NCBI RefSeq assembly: GCF_040869045.1
Contig: NC_090322.1
Location: 83,351,675 to 83,415,674 of the forward strand
Direction of reading: 5' to 3'
From: Eurosta solidaginis
Taxonomy: Eukaryota > Arthropoda > Insecta > Diptera > Tephritidae
Length of the DNA stretch: 64,000 nt
Shown: positions 35,210-49,990 of the stretch, piece after piece
Layout: every line of letters begins with the position of its first letter
Position numbering within the stretch: the stretch's first letter is position 1
Position numbers and translations under genes: made by a program
The notes under the pieces: model-generated
Told to the model about the DNA's origin: nothing
Seen by the model: only the letters and a program-made list of their open reading frames with translations
Database searches by the model: none

Positions 35210-37456
35210 CGCAATATGTAGGCTACACGAGAACGGAGACGTCGAGTAACCAAAACAAATGCGTTAAACAAATTCGTACACGTTATTTATCAATTTAACT
35301 CTAGAATTAAAGGATATACAACGAGAAACAACGTTTGACAACCTTTAAACAGTTTTAATAACTATCTCAAAAATTGTCGCTCTGATGCAAACAACTGATG
35401 AGTTATCTACTTAAATTTGTTGAACAAAACGACTTACGTATTTTAAGCATGCTAACCTTTAGCCCAGTAAGCAAATTAAAAAAAAAAAACGCAATATGTA
35501 GGCTACACGAGAACGGAGACGTCGAGAACGAGAACGGAGACGTCGAGTAACTAAAACAAATGCGTTAAACAAATTCCTACACGTTATTTATCAATTTAAC
35601 TCCAGAATTAAAGGATATACAACGAGAAACAACGTTTGACAACCTTTAAATAGTTTTAATAACTATCTCAAAAATTGTCGCTCTGATGGAAACAACTGCT
35701 GAGTTATCTACTCAAATTTGTTGAACAAAACGACTTACGTATTTTAAGTATGCTAACCTTTAGCCCGGTAAGCAAATTAAAAAAAAAAACGTAATATGTA
35801 GGCTACACGAGAACGGAGACGTCGAGTAACCAAAACAAATGCGTTAAACAAATTCCTACACGTTATTTATCAATTTAACTCTAGAATTAAAGGATATACA
35901 ACGAGAAACAACGTTTGACAACCTTTAAACAGTTTTAATAACTATCTCAAAAATTGTCGCTCTGATGCAAACAACTGATGAGTTATCTACTTAAATTTGT
36001 TGAACAAAACGACTTACGTATTTTAAGCATGCTAACCTTTAGCCCGGTAAGCAAATTAAAAAATAAACGCAATATGTAGGCTACACGAGAACGGAGACGT
36101 CGAGTAACCAAAACAAATGCGTTAAACAAATTCGTACACGTTATTTATCAATTTAACTCTAGAATTAAAGGATATACAACGAGAAACAACGTTTGACAAC
36201 CTTTAAACAGTTTTAATAACTATCTCAAAAATTGTCGCTCTGATGCAAACAACTGATGAGTTATCTACTTAAATTTGTTGAACAAAACGACTTACGTATT
36301 TTAAGCATGCTAACCTTTAGCCCGGTAAGCAAATTAAAAAAAAAACGCAATATGTAGGCTACACGAGAACGGAGACGTCGAGTAACCAAAACAAATGCGT
36401 TAAACAAATTCGTACACGTTATTTATCAATCTAACTTTAGAATTAAAGGATATACAACGAGAAACAACGTTTGACAACCTTTAAACAGTTTTAATAACTA
36501 TCTCAAAAATTGTCGTTCTGATGCAAACAACTGATGAGTTATCTACTTAAATTTGTTGAACAAAACGACTTACGTATTTTAAACATGCTAACCTTTAGCC
36601 CGGTAAGCAAATTAAAAAAAAAACGCAATATGTAGGCTACACGAGAACGGAGACGTCGAGTAACCAAAACAAATGCGTTGAACAAATTCCTACACGTTAT
36701 TTATCAATTTAACTCTAGAATTAAAGGATATACAACGAGAAACAACGTTTGACAACCTTTAAACAGTTTTAATAACTATCTCGAAAATTGTCGCTCTGAT
36801 GCAAACAACTGATGAGTTATCTACTTAAATTTGTTGAACAAAACGACTTACGTATTTTAAGCATGCTAACCTTTAGCCCGGTAAGCAAATTTAAAAAAAA
36901 ATGCAATATGTAGGCTACACGAGAACGGAGACGTCGAGTAACCAAAACAAATGAGTTAAACAAATTCCTACACGTTATTTATCAATTGAACTCTAGAATT
37001 AAAGGATATACAACGAGAAACAACGTTTGACAACCTTTAAACAGTTTAAATAGCTATCTCAAAAATTGTCGCTCTGATGCAAACAACTGATGAGTTATCT
37101 ACTTAAATTTGTTGAACAAAACGACTTACGTATTTTAAGCATGCTAACCTTTAGCCCGGTAAGCAAATTTAAAAAAAATGCAATATGTAGGCTACACGAG
37201 AACGGAGACGTCGAGTAACCAAAACAAATGAGTTAAACAAATTCCTACACGTTATTTATCAATTGAACTCTAGAATTAAAGGATATACAACGAGAAACAA
37301 CGTTTGACAACCTTTAAACAGTTTAAATAGCTATCTCAAAAATTGTCGCTCTGATGCAAACAACTGATGAGTTATCTACTTAAATTTGTTGAACAAAACG
37401 ACTTACGTATTTTAAGCATGCTAACCTTTAGCCCGGTAAGCAAATTAAAAAATAAA
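35210..37456 (+). repeat. 8-monomer higher-order unit, first copy (2,247 bp)
   Basis: Variants recur exactly 2,247 bp later: ccagtaagc (35464 / 37711), an 18-bp partial duplication gtcgagaacgag (35521 / 37768), ctccagaatt with aaatag and gatggaaac, aagtatgc, aaataaacgc (36063 / 38310), aatctaactttag and gtcgttctg. The length fits eight monomers plus the 18-bp insertion. The last two monomers are themselves a near-identical pair (gagttaaac, caattgaactc, gtttaaatagc at about 36953 and 37232). Confidence 0.9.
35503..35552 (+). repeat. 18-bp partial duplication inside a monomer
   Basis: gagaacggagacgtc occurs twice in succession (gtcgagaacgagaacgg at 35521), adding about 18 bp to the monomer. 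Present only here and at 37768, so it is a clean tag for the 8-monomer unit. Confidence 0.85.
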
Positions 37457-39704
37457 CGCAATATGTAGGCTACACGAGAACGGAGACGTCGAGTAACCAA
37501 AACAAATGCGTTAAACAAATTCGTACACGTTATTTATCAATTTAACTCTAGAATTAAAGGATATACAACGAGAAACAACGTTTGACAACCTTTAAACAGT
37601 TTTAATAACTATCTCAAAAATTGTCGCTCTGATGCAAACAACTGATGAGTTATCTACTTAAATTTGTTGAACAAAACGACTTACGTATTTTAAGCATGCT
37701 AACCTTTAGCCCAGTAAGCAAATTAAAAAAAAAAAACGCAATATGTAGGCTACACGAGAACGGAGACGTCGAGAACGAGAACGGAGACGTCGAGTAACTA
37801 AAACAAATGCGTTAAACAAATTCCTACACGTTATTTATCAATTTAACTCCAGAATTAAAGGATATACAACGAGAAACAACGTTTGACAACCTTTAAATAG
37901 TTTTAATAACTATCTCAAAAATTGTCGCTCTGATGGAAACAACTGCTGAGTTATCTACTCAAATTTGTTGAACAAAACGACTTACGTATTTTAAGTATGC
38001 TAACCTTTAGCCCGGTAAGCAAATTAAAAAAAAAAACGTAATATGTAGGCTACACGAGAACGGAGACGTCGAGTAACCAAAACAAATGCGTTAAACAAAT
38101 TCCTACACGTTATTTATCAATTTAACTCTAGAATTAAAGGATATACAACGAGAAACAACGTTTGACAACCTTTAAACAGTTTTAATAACTATCTCAAAAA
38201 TTGTCGCTCTGATGCAAACAACTGATGAGTTATCTACTTAGATTTGTTGAACAAAACGACTTACGTATTTTAAGCATGCTAACCTTTAGCCCGGTAAGCA
38301 AATTAAAAAATAAACGCAATATGTAGGCTACACGAGAACGGAGACGTCGAGTAACCAAAACAAATGCGTTAAACAAATTCGTACACGTTATTTATCAATT
38401 TAACTCTAGAATTAAAGGATATACAACGAGAAACAACGTTTGACAACCTTTAAACAGTTTTAATAACTATCTCAAAAATTGTCGCTCTGATGCAAACAAC
38501 TGATGAGTTATCTACTTAAATTTGTTGAACAAAACGACTTACGTATTTTAAGCATGCTAACCTTTAGCCCGGTAAGCAAATTAAAAAAAAAAACGCAATA
38601 TGTAGGCTACACGAGAACGGAGACGTCGAGTAACCAAAACAAATGCGTTAAACAAATTCGTACACGTTATTTATCAATCTAACTTTAGAATTAAAGGATA
38701 TACAACGAGAAACAACGTTTGACAACCTTTAAACAGTTTTAATAACTATCTCAAAAATTGTCGTTCTGATGCAAACAACTGATGAGTTATCTACTTAAAT
38801 TTGTTGAACAAAACGACTTACGTATTTTAAACATGCTAACCTTTAGCCCGGTAAGCAAATTAAAAAAAAAACGCAATATGTAGGCTACACGAGAACGGAG
38901 ACGTCGAGTAACCAAAACAAATGCGTTGAACAAATTCCTACACGTTATTTATCAATTTAACTCTAGAATTAAAGGATATACAACGAGAAACAACGTTTGA
39001 CAACCTTTAAACAGTTTTAATAACTATCTCGAAAATTGTCGCTCTGATGCAAACAACTGATGAGTTATCTACTTAAATTTGTTGAACAAAACGACTTACG
39101 TATTTTAAGCATGCTAACCTTTAGCCCGGTAAGCAAATTTAAAAAAAAATGCAATATGTAGGCTACACGAGAACGGAGACGTCGAGTAACCAAAACAAAT
39201 GAGTTAAACAAATTCCTACACGTTATTTATCAATTGAACTCTAGAATTAAAGGATATACAACGAGAAACAACGTTTGACAACCTTTAAACAGTTTAAATA
39301 GCTATCTCAAAAATTGTCGCTCTGATGCAAACAACTGATGAGTTATCTACTTAAATTTGTTGAACAAAACGACTTACGTATTTTAAGCATGCTAACCTTT
39401 AGCCCGGTAAGCAAATTTAAAAAAAATGCAATATGTAGGCTACACGAGAACGGAGACGTCGAGTAACCAAAACAAATGAGTTAAACAAATTCCTACACGT
39501 TATTTATCAATTGAACTCTAGAATTAAAGGATATACAACGAGAAACAACGTTTGACAACCTTTAAACAGTTTAAATAGCTATCTCAAAAATTGTCGCTCT
39601 GATGCAAACAACTGATGAGTTATCTACTTAAATTTGTTGAACAAAACGACTTACGTATTTTAAGCATGCTAACCTTTAGCCCGGTAAGCAAATTAAAAAA
39701 TAAA
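37457..39704 (+). repeat. 8-monomer higher-order unit, second copy
   Basis: Direct tandem copy of 35210-37456, with the same 18-bp partial duplication (37768) and the same terminal monomer pair (about 39200 and 39480). The two copies differ at very few bases, for example cttagattt at about 38239 against cttaaattt. A possible third start is seen at about 41135 (ctccagaatt, aaatag, aagtatgc) but it diverges after two monomers. Confidence 0.9.
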
Positions 39705-40239
39705 CGCAATATGTAGGCTACACGAGAACGGAGACGTCGAGTAACCAAAACAAATGCGTTAAACAAATTCGTACACGTTATTTATCAATTTAACTCTAGA
39801 ATTAAAGGATATACAACGAGAAACAACGTTTGACAACCTTTAAACAGTTTTAATAACTATCTCAAAAATTGTCGCTCTGATGCAAACAACTGATGAGTTA
39901 TCTACTTAAATTTGTTGAACAAAACGACTTACGTATTTTAAGCATGCTAACCTTTAGCCCGGTAAGCAAATTAAAAAAAAAACGCAATATGTAGGCTACA
40001 CGAGAACGGAGACGTCGAGTAACCAAAACAAATGCGTTAAACAAATTCCTACACGTTATTTATCAATTTAACTCTAGAATTAAAGGATATACAACGAGAA
40101 ACAACGTTTGACAACCTTTAAACAGTTTTAATAACTATCTCAAAAATTGTCGCTCTGATGCAAACAACTGATGAGTTATCTACTTAAATTTGTTGAACAA
40201 AACGACTTACGTATTTTAAGCATGCTAACCTTTAGCCCG

Positions 40240-42740
40240 GTAAGCAAATAAAAAAAAAACGCAATATGTAGGCTACACGAGAACGGAGACGTCGAGTAAC
40301 CAAAACAAATGCGTTAAACAAATTCGTGCACGTTATTTATCAATTTAACTCTAGAATTAAAGGATATACAACGAGAAACAACGTTTGACAACCTTTAAAT
40401 AGTTTTAATAACTATCTCAAAAATTGTCGCTCTGATGCAAACAACTGATGAGTTATCTACTTAAATTTGTTGAACAAAATGACTTACGTATTTTAAGCAT
40501 GCTAACCTTTAGCCCGGTAAGCAAATTAAAAAAAAAACGCAATATGTAGGCTACACGAGAACGGAGACGTCGAGTAACCAAAACAAATGCGTTAAACAAA
40601 TTCGTACACGTTATTTATCAATTTAACTCTAGAATTAAAGGATATACAACGAGAAACAACGTTTGACAACCTTTAAACAGTTTTAATAACTATCTCAAAA
40701 ATTGTCGCTCTGATGCAAACAACTGATGAGTTATCTACTTAAATTTGTTGAACAAAACGAGTTACGTATTTTAAGCATGCTAACCTTTAGCCCGGTAAGC
40801 AAATTAAAAAAAAAACGCAATATGTAGGCTACACGAGAACGGAGACGTCGAGTAACCAAAACAAATGCGTTAAACAAATTCGTACACGTTATTTATCAAT
40901 TTAACTTTAGAATTAAAGGATATACAACGAGAAACAACGTTTGACAACCTTTAAACAGTTTTAATAACTATCTCAAAAATTGTCGCTCTGATGCAAACAA
41001 CTGATGAGTTATCTACTTAAATTTGTTGAACAAAACGACTTACGTATTTTAAGCATGCTAACCTTTAGCCCGGTAAGCAAATTTAAAAAAAAAACGCAAT
41101 ATGTAGGCTACACGAGAACGGAGACGTCGAGTAACTAAAACAAATGCGTTAAACAAATTCCTACACGTTATTTATCAATTTAACTCCAGAATTAAAGGAT
41201 ATACAACGAGAAACAACGTTTGACAACCTTTAAATAGTTTTAATAACTATCTCAAAAATTGTCGCTCTGATGGAAACAACTGCTGAGTTATCTACTCAAA
41301 TTTGTTGAACAAAACGACTTACGTATTTTAAGTATGCTAACCTTTAGCCCGGTAAGCAAATTAAAAAAAAAAACGTAATATGTAGGCTACACGAGAACGG
41401 AGACGTCGAGTAACCAAAACAAATGCGTTAAACAAATTCCTACACGTTATTTATCAATTTAACTCTAGAATTAAAGGATATACAACGAGTAACAACGTTT
41501 GACAACCTTTAAATAGTTTTAATAACTATCTCAAAATTGTCGCTCTGATGGAAACAACTGCTGAGTTATCTACTCAAATTTGTTGAACAAAACGACTTAC
41601 GTATTTTAAGCATGCTAACCTTTAGCCCGGTAAGCAAATTAAAAAAAAAAACGCAATATGTAGGCTACACGATAACGGAGACGTCGAGTAACCAAAACAA
41701 ATGCGTTAAACAAATTCCTACACGTTATTTATCAATTTAACTCTAGAATTAAAGGATATACAACGAGAAACAACGTTTGACATCCTTTAAACAGTTTTAA
41801 TAACTATCTCAAAAATTGTCGCTCTGATGCAAACAACTGATGAGTTATCTACTTAACTTAGTTGAACAAAACGACTTACGTATTTTAAGCATGCTAACCT
41901 TTAGCCCGGTAAGCAAATTAAAAAAAAAACGCAATATGTAGGCTACACGAGAACGGAGACGTCGAGTAACCAAAACACATGCGTTAAACAAATTCCTACA
42001 CGTTATTTATCAATTTAACTCTAGAATTAAAGGATATACAACGAGAAACAACGTTTGACAACCTTTAAACAGTTTTAATAACTATCTCAAAAATTGTCGC
42101 TCTGATGCAAACAACTGATGAGTTATCTACTTAAATTTGTTGAACAAAACGACTTACGTATTTTAAGCATGCTAACATTTAGCCCGGTAAGCAAATAAAA
42201 AAAAAACGCAATATGTAGGCTACACGAGAACGGAGACGTCGAGTAACCAAAACAAATGCGTTAAACAAATTCGTGCACGTTATTTATCAATTTAACTCTA
42301 GAATTAAAGGATATACAACGAGAAACAACGTTTGACAACCTTTAAATAGTTTTAATAACTATCTCAAAAATTGTCGCTCTGATGCAAACAACTGATGAGT
42401 TTTCTACTTAAATTTGTTGAACAAAACGACTTACGTATTTTAAGCATGCTAACCTTTAGCCCGGTAAGCAAATTAAAAAAAAAAACGCAATATGTAGGCT
42501 ACACGAGAACGGAGACGTCGAGTAACCAAAACAAATGCGTTAAACAAATTCGTACACGTTATTTATCAATTTAACTCTAGAATTAAAGGATATACAACGA
42601 GAAACAACGTTTGACAACCTTTAAACAGTTTTAATAACTATCTCAAAAATTGTCGCTCTGATGCAAACAACTGATGAGTTATCTACTTAAATTTGTTGAA
42701 CAAAACGAGTTACGTATTTTAAGCATGCTAACCTTTAGCC
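40240..42740 (+). repeat. 7-monomer offset duplication
   Basis: gcaaataaaaaaaaa followed by a gtgcacg/aaatag monomer occurs at about 40247 and 42193, and acgagttacg at 40757 and 42705 (offset 1,948, about seven monomers). The markers keep their order, indicating a tandem copy of roughly 0.5 kb or more within a 7-monomer frame. Confidence 0.7.
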
Positions 42741-42764
42741 CGGTAAGCAAATTAAAAAAAAAAC

Positions 42765-45700
42765 GCAATATGTAGGCTACACGAGAACGGAGACGTCGAG
42801 TAACCAAAACAAATGCGTTAAACAAATTCGTACACGTTATTTATCAATTTAACTCTAGAATTAAAGGATATACAACGAGAAACAACGTTTGACAACCTTT
42901 AAACAGTTTTAATAACTATCTCAAAAATTGTCGCTCTGATGCAAACAACTGATGAGTTATCTACTTAAATTTGTTGAACAAAACGACTTACGTATTTTAA
43001 ACATGCTAACCTTTAGCCCGGTAAGCAAATTAAAAAAAAACGCAATATGTAGGCTACACGAGAGCGGAGACGTCGAGTAACCAAAACAAATGCGTTAAAC
43101 AAATTCGTACACGTTATTTATCAATTTAACTCTAGAATTAAAGGATATACAACGAGAAACAACGTTTGACAACCTTTAAACAGTTTTAATAACTATCTCA
43201 AAAATTGTCGCTCTGATGCAAACAACTGATGAGTTATCTACTTAAATTTGTTGAACAAAACGACTTACGTATTTTAAACATGCTAACCTTTAGCCCGGTA
43301 AGCAAATTAAAAAAAAAAACGCAATATGTAGGCTACACGAGAACGGAGACGTCGAGTAACCAAAACAAATGCGTTAAACAAATTCGTACACGTTATTTAT
43401 CAATTTAACTCTAGAATTAAAGGATATACAACGAGAAACAACGTTTGACAACCTTTAAACAGTTTTAATAACTATCTCAAAAATTGTCGCTCTGATGCAA
43501 ACAACTGATGAGTTATCTACTTAAATTTGTTGAACAAAACGACTTACGTATTTTAAACATGCTAACCTTTAGCCCGGTAAGCAAATTAAAAAAAAAAAAC
43601 GCAATATGTAGGCTACACGAGAACGGAGACGTCGAGTAACCAAAACAAATGCGTTAAACAAATTCCTACACGTTATTTATCAATTTAACTCTAGAATTAA
43701 AGGATATACAACGAGAAACAACGTTTGACAACCTTTAAACAGTTTTAATAACTATCTCAAAAATTTTCGCTCTAATGCAAACAACTGATGAGTTATCTAC
43801 TTAAATTTGTTGAACAAAACGACTTACGTATTTTAAACATGCTAACCTTTAGCCCGGTAAGCAAATTAAAAAAAAAAACGCAATATGTAGGCTACACGAG
43901 AACGGAGACGTCGAGTAACCAAAACAAATGCGTTAAACAAATTCGTACACGTTATTTATCAATTTAACTCTAGAATTAAAGGATATACAACGAGAAACAA
44001 CGTTTGACAACCTTTAAACAGTTTTAATAACTATCTAAAAAATTGTCGCTCTGATGCACACAACTGATGAGTTATCTACTTAAATTTGTTGAACAAAACG
44101 AGTTACGTATTTTAAGCATGCTAACCTTTAGCCCGGTAATTAAATTAAAAAAAAACGCAATATGTAGGCTACACGAGAACGGAGACGTCGAGTAACCAAA
44201 ACAAATGCGTTAAACAAATTCGTACACGTTATTTATCAATTTAACTCTAGAATTAAAGGATATACAACGAGAAACAACGTTTGACAACCTTTAAACAGTT
44301 TTAATAACTATCTCAAAAATTGTCGCTCTGATGCAAACAACTGATGAGTTATCTACTTAAATTTGTTGAACAAAACGACTTACGTATTTTAAACATGCTA
44401 ACCTTTAGCCCGGTAAGCAAATTAAAAAAAAACGCAATATGTAGGCTACACGAGAGCGGAGACGTCGAGTAACCAAAACAAATGCGTTAAACAAATTCGT
44501 ACACGTTATTTATCAATTTAACTCTAGAATTAAAGGATATACAACGAGAAACAACGTTTGACAACCTTTAAACAGTTTTAATAACTATCTCAAAAATTGT
44601 CGCTCTGATGCAAACAACTGATGAGTTATCTACTTAAATTTGTTGAACAAAACGACTTACGTATTTTAAACATGCTAACCTTTAGCCCGGTAAGCAAATT
44701 AAAAAAAAAACGCAATATGTAGGCTACACGAGAACGGAGACGTCGAGTAACCAAAACAAATGCGTTAAACAAATTCGTACACGTTATTTATCAATTTAAC
44801 TCTAGAATTAAAGGATATACAACGAGAAACAACGTTTGACAACCTTTAAACAGTTTTAATAACTATCTCAAAAATTGTCGCTCTGATGCAAACAACTGAT
44901 GAGTTATCTACTTAAATTTGTTGAACAAAACGACTTACGTATTTTAAACATGCTAACCTTTAGCCCGGTAAGCAAATTAAAAAAAAAAAACGCAATATGT
45001 AGGCTACACGAGAACGGAGACGTCGAGTAACCAAAACAAATGCGTTAAACAAATTCCTACACGTTATTTATCAATTTAACTCTAGAATTAAAGGATATAC
45101 AACGAGAAACAACGTTTGACAACCTTTAAACAGTTTTAATAACTATCTCAAAAATTTTCGCTCTAATGCAAACAACTGATGAGTTATCTACTTAAATTTG
45201 TTGAACAAAACGACTTACGTATTTTAAACATGCTAACCTTTAGCCCGGTAAGCAAATTAAAAAAAAAACGCAATATGTAGGCTACACGAGAACGGAGACG
45301 TCGAGTAACCAAAACAAATGCGTTAAACAAATTCCTACACGTTATTTATCAATTTAACTCTAGAATTAAAGGATATACAACGAGAAACAACGTTTGACAA
45401 CCTTTAAACAGTTTTAATAACTATCTCAAAAATTGTCGCTCTGATGCAAACAACTGATGAGTTATCTACTTAAATTTGTTGAACAAAACGACTTACGTAT
45501 TTTAAGCATGCTAAGCTTTAGCCCGGTAAGCAAATTAAAAAAAAAAAACGCAATATGTAGGCTACACCAGAACGGAGACGTCGAGTAACCAAAACAAATG
45601 CGTTAAACAAATTCGTACACGTTATTTATCAATTTAACTCTAGAATTAAAGGATATACAACGAAAAACAACGTTTGACAACCTTTAAACAGTTTTAATAA

Positions 45701-48610
45701 CTATCTCAAAAATTGTCGCTCTGATGCAAACAACTGATGAGTTATCTACTTAAATTTGTTGAACAAAACGACTTACGTATTTTAAGCATGCTAACCTTTA
45801 GCCCGGTAAGCAAATTAAAAAAAAACGCAATATGTAGGCTACACGAGAACGGAGATGTCGAGTAACCAAAATAAATGCGTTAAACAAATACCTACACGTT
45901 ATTTATCAATTTAACTCTAGAATTAAAGGATATACAACGAGAAACAACGTTTGACAACCTTTAAACAGTTTTAATAACTATCTCAAAAATTTTCGCTCTG
46001 ATGCAAACAACTGATGAGTTATCTACTTAAATTTGTTGAACAAAACGACTTACGTATTTTAAGCATGCTAACCTTTAGCCCGGTAAGCAAATTAAAAAAA
46101 AAAAACGCAATATGTAGGCTACACGAGAACGGAGACGTCGAGTAACCAAAATAAATGCGTTAAACAAATTCCTACACGTTATTTATCAATTTAACTCTAG
46201 AATTAAAGGAAATACAACGAGAAACAACGTTTGACAACCTTTAAACAGTTTTAATAACTATCTCAAAAATTGTCGCTCTGATGCAAACAACTGATGAGTT
46301 ATCTACTTAAATTTGTTGAACAAAACGAGTTACGTATTTTAAGCATGCTAACCTTTAGCCCGGTAAGCAAATTAAAAAAAAAAAACGCAATATGTAGGCT
46401 ACACGAGAACGGAGACGTCGAGTAACCAAAACAAATGCGTTAAACAAATTCGTACACGTTATTTATCAATTTAACTCTAGAATTAAAGGATATACAACGA
46501 GAAACAACGTTTGACAACCTTTAAACAGTTTTAATAACTATCTCAAAAATTGTCGCTCTGATGCAAACAACTGATGAGTTATCTACTTAAATTTGTTGAA
46601 CAAAACGACTTACGTATTTTAAACATGCTAACCTTTAGCCCGGTAAGCTTAAAAAAAAAACGCAATATGTAGGCTACACGAGAACGGAGACGTCGAGTAA
46701 CCAAAACAAATGGGTTAAACAAATTCGTACACGTTATTTATCAATTTAACTCTAGAATTAAAGGATATACAACGAGAAACAACGTTTGACAACCTTTAAA
46801 CAGTTTTAATAACTATCTCAAAAATTGTCGCTCTGATGCAAACAACTGATGAGTTATCTACTTAAATTTGTTGAACAAAACGAGTTACGTATTTTAAGCA
46901 TGCTAACCTTTAGCCCGGTAAGCAAATTAAAAAAAAAACGCAATATGTAGGCTACACGAGAACGGAGACGTCGAGTAACCAAAACAAATGCGTTAAACAA
47001 ATTCGTACACGTTATTTATCAATTTAACTCTAGAATTAAAGGATATACAACGAGAAACAACGTTTGACAACCTTTAAACAGTTTTAATAACTATCTCAAA
47101 AATTGTCGCTCTGATGCAAACAACTGATGAGTTATCTACTTAAATTTGTTGAACAAAACGAGTTACGTATTTTAAGCATGCTAACCTTTAGCCCGGTAAG
47201 CAAATTAAAAAAAAAACGCTATATGTAGGCTACACGAGAACGGAGATGTCGAGTAACCAAAATAAATGCGTTAAACAAATACCTACACGTTATTTATCAA
47301 TTTAACTCTAGAATTAAAGGATATACAACGAGAAACAACGTTTGACAACCTTTAAACAGTTTTAATAACTATCTCAAAAATTGTCGCTCTGATGCAAACA
47401 ACTGATGAGTTATCTACTTAAATTTGTTGAACAAAACGACTTACGTATTTTAAACATGCTAACCTTTAGCCCGGTAAGCAAATTAAAAAAAAAACGCAAT
47501 ATGTAGGCTCCACGAGAACGGAGACGTCGAGTAACCAAAACAAATGCGTTAAACAAATTCGTACACGTTATTTATCAATTTAACTCTAGAATTAAAGGAT
47601 ATACAACGAGAAACAACGTTTGACAACCTTTAAACAGTTTTAATAACTATCTCAAAAATTGTCGCTCTGATGCAAACAACTGATGAGTTATCTACTTAAA
47701 TTTGTTGAACAAAACGACTTACGTATTTTAAACATGCTAACCTTTAGCCCGGTAAGCAAATTAAAAAAAAACGCAATATGTAGGCTACACGAGAGCGGAG
47801 ACGTCGAGTAACCAAAACAAATGCGTTAAACAAATTCGTACACGTTATTTATCAATTTAACTCTAGAATTAAAGGATATACAACGAGAAACAACGTTTGA
47901 CAACCTTTAAACAGTTTTAATAACTATCTCAAAAATTGTCGCTCTGATGCAAACAACTGATGAGTTATCTACTTAAATTTGTTGAACAAAACGACTTACG
48001 TATTTTAAACATGCTAACCTTTAGCCCGGTAAGCAAATTAAGAAAAAAAACGCAATATGTAGGCTACACGAGAACGGAGACGTCGAGTAACCAAAACAAA
48101 TGCGTTAAACAAATTCGTACACGTTATTTATCAATTTAACTCTAGAATTAAAGGATATACAACGAGAAACAAGGTTTGACAACCTTTAAACAGTTTTAAT
48201 AACTATCTCAAAAATTGTCGCTCTGATGCAAACAACTGATGAGTTATCTACTTAAATTTGTGAACAAAACGACTTACGTATTTTAAACATGCTAACCTTT
48301 AGCCCGGTAAGCAAATTAAAAAAAAAAACGCAATATGTAGGCTACACGAGAACGGAGACGTCGAGTAACCAAAACAAATGCGTTAAACAAATTCCTACAC
48401 GTTATTTATCAATTTAACTCTAGAATTAAAGGATATACAACGAGAAACAACGTTTGACAACCTTTAAACAGTTTTAATAACTATCTCAAAAATTTTCGCT
48501 CTAATGCAAACAACTGATGAGTTATCTACTTAAATTTGTTGAACAAAACGACTTACGTATTTTAAACATGCTAACCTTTAGCCCGGTAAGCAAATTAAAA
48601 AAAAACGCAA
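42765..48610 (+). repeat. 4-monomer haplotype block present three times
   Basis: The ordered series plain/aaacatgc, gagagcgg, plain/aaacatgc, then ttttcgctctaatg is seen with gagagcgg at 43060, 44452 and 47791 and ttttcgctctaatg at 43764, 45155 and 48493. The first two are about 1,392 bp apart (five monomers) and the third is 3,339 bp further (twelve monomers). The third copy has private changes (acaaggtttg, and a one-base loss giving tttgtgaac at about 48259). Confidence 0.8.
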
Positions 48611-48879
48611 TATGTAGGCTACACGAGAACGGAGACGTCGAGTAACCAAAACAAATGCGTTAAACAAATTCCTACACGTTATTTATCAATTTAACTCTAG
48701 AATTAAAGGATATACAACGAGAAACAACGTTTGACAACCTTTAAAAGTTTTAATAACTATCTCAAAAATTGTCGCTCTGATGCAAACAACTGATGAGTTA
48801 TCTACTTAAATTTGTTGAACAAAACGACTTACGTATTTTAAGCATGCTAACCTTTAGCCCGGTAAGCAAATTAAAAAAA

Positions 48880-49990
48880 AAACGCAATATGTAGGCTACA
48901 CGAGAACGGAGACGTCGAGTAACCAAAACAAATGCGTTAAACAAATTCCTACACGTTATTTATCAATTTAACTCTAGAATTAAAGGATATACAACGAGAA
49001 ACAACGTTTGACAACCTTTAAACAGTTTTAATAACTATCTCAAAAATTGTCGCTCTGATGCAAACAACTGATGAGTTATCTACTTAAATTTGTTGAACAA
49101 AACGACTTACGTATTTTAAGCATGCTAACCTTTAGCCCGGTAAGCAAATTAAAAAAAAACGCAATATATAGGCTACACGAGAACGGAGACGTCGAGTAAC
49201 CAAAACAAATGCTTTAAACAAATTCGTACACGTTATTTATCAATTTAACTCTAGAATTAAAGGATATACAACGAAAAACAACGTTTGACAACCTTTAAAC
49301 AGTTTTAATAACTATCTCAAAAATTGTCGCTCTGATGCAAACAACTGATGAGTTATCTACTTAAATTTGTTGAACAAAACGACTTACGTATTTTAAACAT
49401 GCTAACCTTTAGCCCGGTAAGCAAATTAAAAAAAAACGCAATATGTAGGCTACACGAGAACGGAGACGTCGAGTAACCAAAACAAATGCGTTAAACAAAT
49501 TCCTACACGTTATTTATCAATTTAACTCTAGAATTAAAGGATATACAACGAGAAACAACGTTTGACAACCTTTAAACAGTTTTAATAACTATCTCAAAAA
49601 TTGTCGCTCTGATGCAAACAACTGATGAGTTATCTACTTAAATTTGTTGAACAAAACGACTTACGTATTTTAAGCATGCTAACCTTTAGCCCGGTAAGCA
49701 AATTAAAAAAAAAACGCAATATATAGGCTACACGAGAACGGAGACGTCGAGTAACCAAAACAAATGCTTTAAACAAATTCGTACACGTTATTTATCAATT
49801 TAACTCTAGAATTAAAGGATATACAACGAAAAACAACGTTTGACAACCTTTAAACAGTTTTAATAACTATCTCAAAAATTGTCGCTCTGATGCAAACAAC
49901 TGATGAGTTATCTACTTAAATTTGTTGAACAAAACGACTTACGTATTTTAAACATGCTAACCTTTAGCCCGGTAAGCAAATTAAAAAAAA
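48880..49990 (+). repeat. Dimeric higher-order unit (about 556 bp, two copies)
   Basis: The pair normal monomer plus atatagg/gctttaaac/acgaaaaac monomer occurs twice in direct succession (gcaatatata at about 49161 and 49716). Related single copies with acgaaaaac follow at about 50660 and 50938, so this neighbourhood has expanded from one variant. Confidence 0.8.
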
